From Alistipes sp. (GTDB lineage Bacteria; Bacteroidota; Bacteroidia; Bacteroidales; Rikenellaceae), in assembly GCA_017384185.1 (NCBI GenBank), contig JAFNUH010000407.1, forward strand, positions 1 to 15,395: DNA of 15,395 nt, read 5' to 3'. Shown here one piece after another: positions 14,263 through 15,395 of the stretch; positions within the stretch are counted from its first letter, which is position 1; each line of letters starts with the position of its first letter. A model generated the notes under the pieces. It was not told the origin of the DNA, made no database searches, and saw only the letters and a program-made list of their open reading frames with translations. Position numbers and translations under genes: made by a program.

Positions 14263-15395
14263 ATGAAAACTACAGGACGTGTAAACGGTATCATCTCAAA
14301 CATCGTTATCGTCAAGGCTGACGGTGCGGTGGGGCAGAACGAAATCTGCTACGTATATTGCGGTGATACACGAATGATGGCCGAGGTCATCAAGGTCATA
14401 GGCGATGATGCCTATGTGCAGGTGTACGATAGTACACGTGGCTTGAAAATCGGTGACAAGGTGGAGTTTATGGGCCATATGTTGGAGGCTACGTTGGCTC
14501 CGGGTCTGTTGTCACGTAACTACGACGGTTTGCAGAACGACTTGGAGAAGATGGATGGTCTGTTCATCGAGCGTGGTTCTATCACCGAGCCTATCGACTT
14601 CGAGAAGAAGTGGGAGTTCACTCCTTTGGCAAAGGCTGGCGACAAGGTAACTGCTGCCGACTGGTTGGGTCAGGTTAAGGAGCAGTGGGTTGACCACAAG
14701 ATTATGGTTCCCTTCATTATGCAGGGCACATATACAGTTAAGAGCGTAGCTGCGAAGGGCGAGTATAAGGTTACCGACACCGTTGCAGTTGTAGCGGATA
14801 AGGATGGCAACGAGTATAACATCACTATGGTGCAGAAGTGGCCCGTTAAGCAGGCTATCCGTTGCTATACCGAGAAGCCCCGTCCCTCACGTGTGATGGA
14901 GACAGGTGTTCGTGCTATCGATACCTTTAACCCCTTGGCTGAGGGTGGTACAGGCTTTATCCCTGGTCCCTTCGGTGCTGGTAAGACCGTGCTTCAGCAC
15001 GCTATCTCTAAGCAGGCTGAGGCGGATGTTATCATCATCGTTGCGTGCGGTGAGCGTGCAAACGAGGTTGTGGAGATTTTTGCCGAGTTCCCCGAGTTGA
15101 TTGACTCTCGTACAGGTCACAAGCTTATGGAGCGTACAATCATCATCTGTAACACATCAAATATGCCCGTTGCGGCACGTGAGGCATCGGTTTATACCGG
15201 TATGACTATCGGTGAGTACTACCGTGCTATGGGCTTGAAGGTGTTGGTAATGGCAGACTCTACATCACGTTGGGCGCAGGCTCTGCGTGAGATGTCAAAC
15301 CGTTTGGAGGAGCTTCCTGGTCAGGATGCCTTCCCTATGGACTTGTCGGCTATCATCTCTAACTTCTACGCACGTGCAGGTTTGGTTAAGCTCAA
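14263..15395 (+). CDS. atpA: V-type ATP synthase catalytic subunit A, 3'-truncated
   Basis: The frame opens with MKTTGRVNGIISNIVIVKAD at ATG 14263, 11 nt after the DUF2764 stop, and stays open to the window edge (377 codons of an expected 580-590). Subunit A binds and hydrolyses or makes ATP in the A3B3 head of the rotary ATPase. An N-terminal beta-barrel is followed by the A-type non-homologous insert (about residues 110-190), the Walker A GPFGAGKT (235-242; Ala where archaeal enzymes often have Ser), the catalytic glutamate E264 in CGERANEV, and a Walker B-like strand VLVMAD ending at D332, then STSRWAQALREMSNRLEELPG. Sequence alone does not tell whether protons or sodium are moved, since the membrane ring subunit lies beyond the window. 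Confidence 0.95.
   Translation, partial: MKTTGRVNGIISNIVIVKADGAVGQNEICYVYCGDTRMMAEVIKVIGDDAYVQVYDSTRGLKIGDKVEFMGHMLEATLAPGLLSRNYDGLQNDLEKMDGLFIERGSITEPIDFEKKWEFTPLAKAGDKVTAADWLGQVKEQWVDHKIMVPFIMQGTYTVKSVAAKGEYKVTDTVAVVADKDGNEYNITMVQKWPVKQAIRCYTEKPRPSRVMETGVRAIDTFNPLAEGGTGFIPGPFGAGKTVLQHAISKQAEADVIIIVACGERANEVVEIFAEFPELIDSRTGHKLMERTIIICNTSNMPVAAREASVYTGMTIGEYYRAMGLKVLVMADSTSRWAQALREMSNRLEELPGQDAFPMDLSAIISNFYARAGLVKL

Noticed and set aside
1..15395. CRISPR arrays, tRNA/rRNA genes, insertion sequences, phage or toxin-antitoxin genes
   Set aside because: None were found on reading both strands; no spaced direct repeats, no cloverleaf or CCA-type ends, and no transposase or integrase motifs.

Overview
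The window looks like chromosomal DNA from a member of the Bacteroidota, most likely order Bacteroidales and plausibly a Rikenellaceae/Alistipes-like gut bacterium. Three things point there. Intergenic sites match the Bacteroidota promoter (-33 TTG, 19-20 nt spacer, -7 TAnnTTTG). The V-type ATPase operon begins E - DUF2764 - A, and DUF4301 and secreted tricorn-type proteins are present. Starts lack strong Shine-Dalgarno sequences and have A-rich leaders. The genus is inferred from gene content only. No tRNA, rRNA, CRISPR array, insertion sequence or phage gene was seen.

Layout. (1) 1-2451, plus: the 3' part of a large glycoside hydrolase resembling GH106 alpha-L-rhamnosidases. (2) 2458-2497: a hairpin serving as terminator for both converging units. 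(3) 9914 down to 2495, minus: a five-gene unit in transcription order tricorn-type secreted S41 protease, murB, tilS, holA, and a degenerate class-IV aminotransferase homologue. Junctions are 1 nt, 2 nt, 2 nt and a 1-nt overlap, so the genes are almost certainly co-transcribed. (4) 9915-10084: a divergent promoter region with two oppositely oriented -7 boxes and a small palindrome. (5) 10085-11518, plus: a DUF4301 protein with motifs like those of UDP-sugar pyrophosphorylases. (6) 11521-11679: a 116-nt imperfect palindrome followed by a bidirectional terminator. (7) 12535 down to 11681, minus: a secreted GH16 glycoside hydrolase with a well-formed promoter. (8) 12805 to the right edge, plus: the start of a V-type ATPase operon (subunit E, DUF2764, catalytic subunit A cut by the window end), again with a clear promoter.

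How the genes fit together. The minus-strand unit mixes envelope and information functions: MurB makes UDP-MurNAc, TilS modifies tRNA-Ile2, HolA is the clamp-loader delta subunit, and the protease is exported. The ATPase operon encodes a rotary ion pump or ATP synthase. The two glycoside hydrolases are not beside SusC/SusD genes in this window, so no polysaccharide utilisation locus can be called.

No wholly new multi-gene system is evident. The most interesting points are the aminotransferase homologue that lacks the PLP-binding lysine and other signature residues, the nucleotidyltransferase-like motifs in DUF4301, DUF2764 as a candidate C/d-like ATPase subunit, and the long intergenic palindrome.
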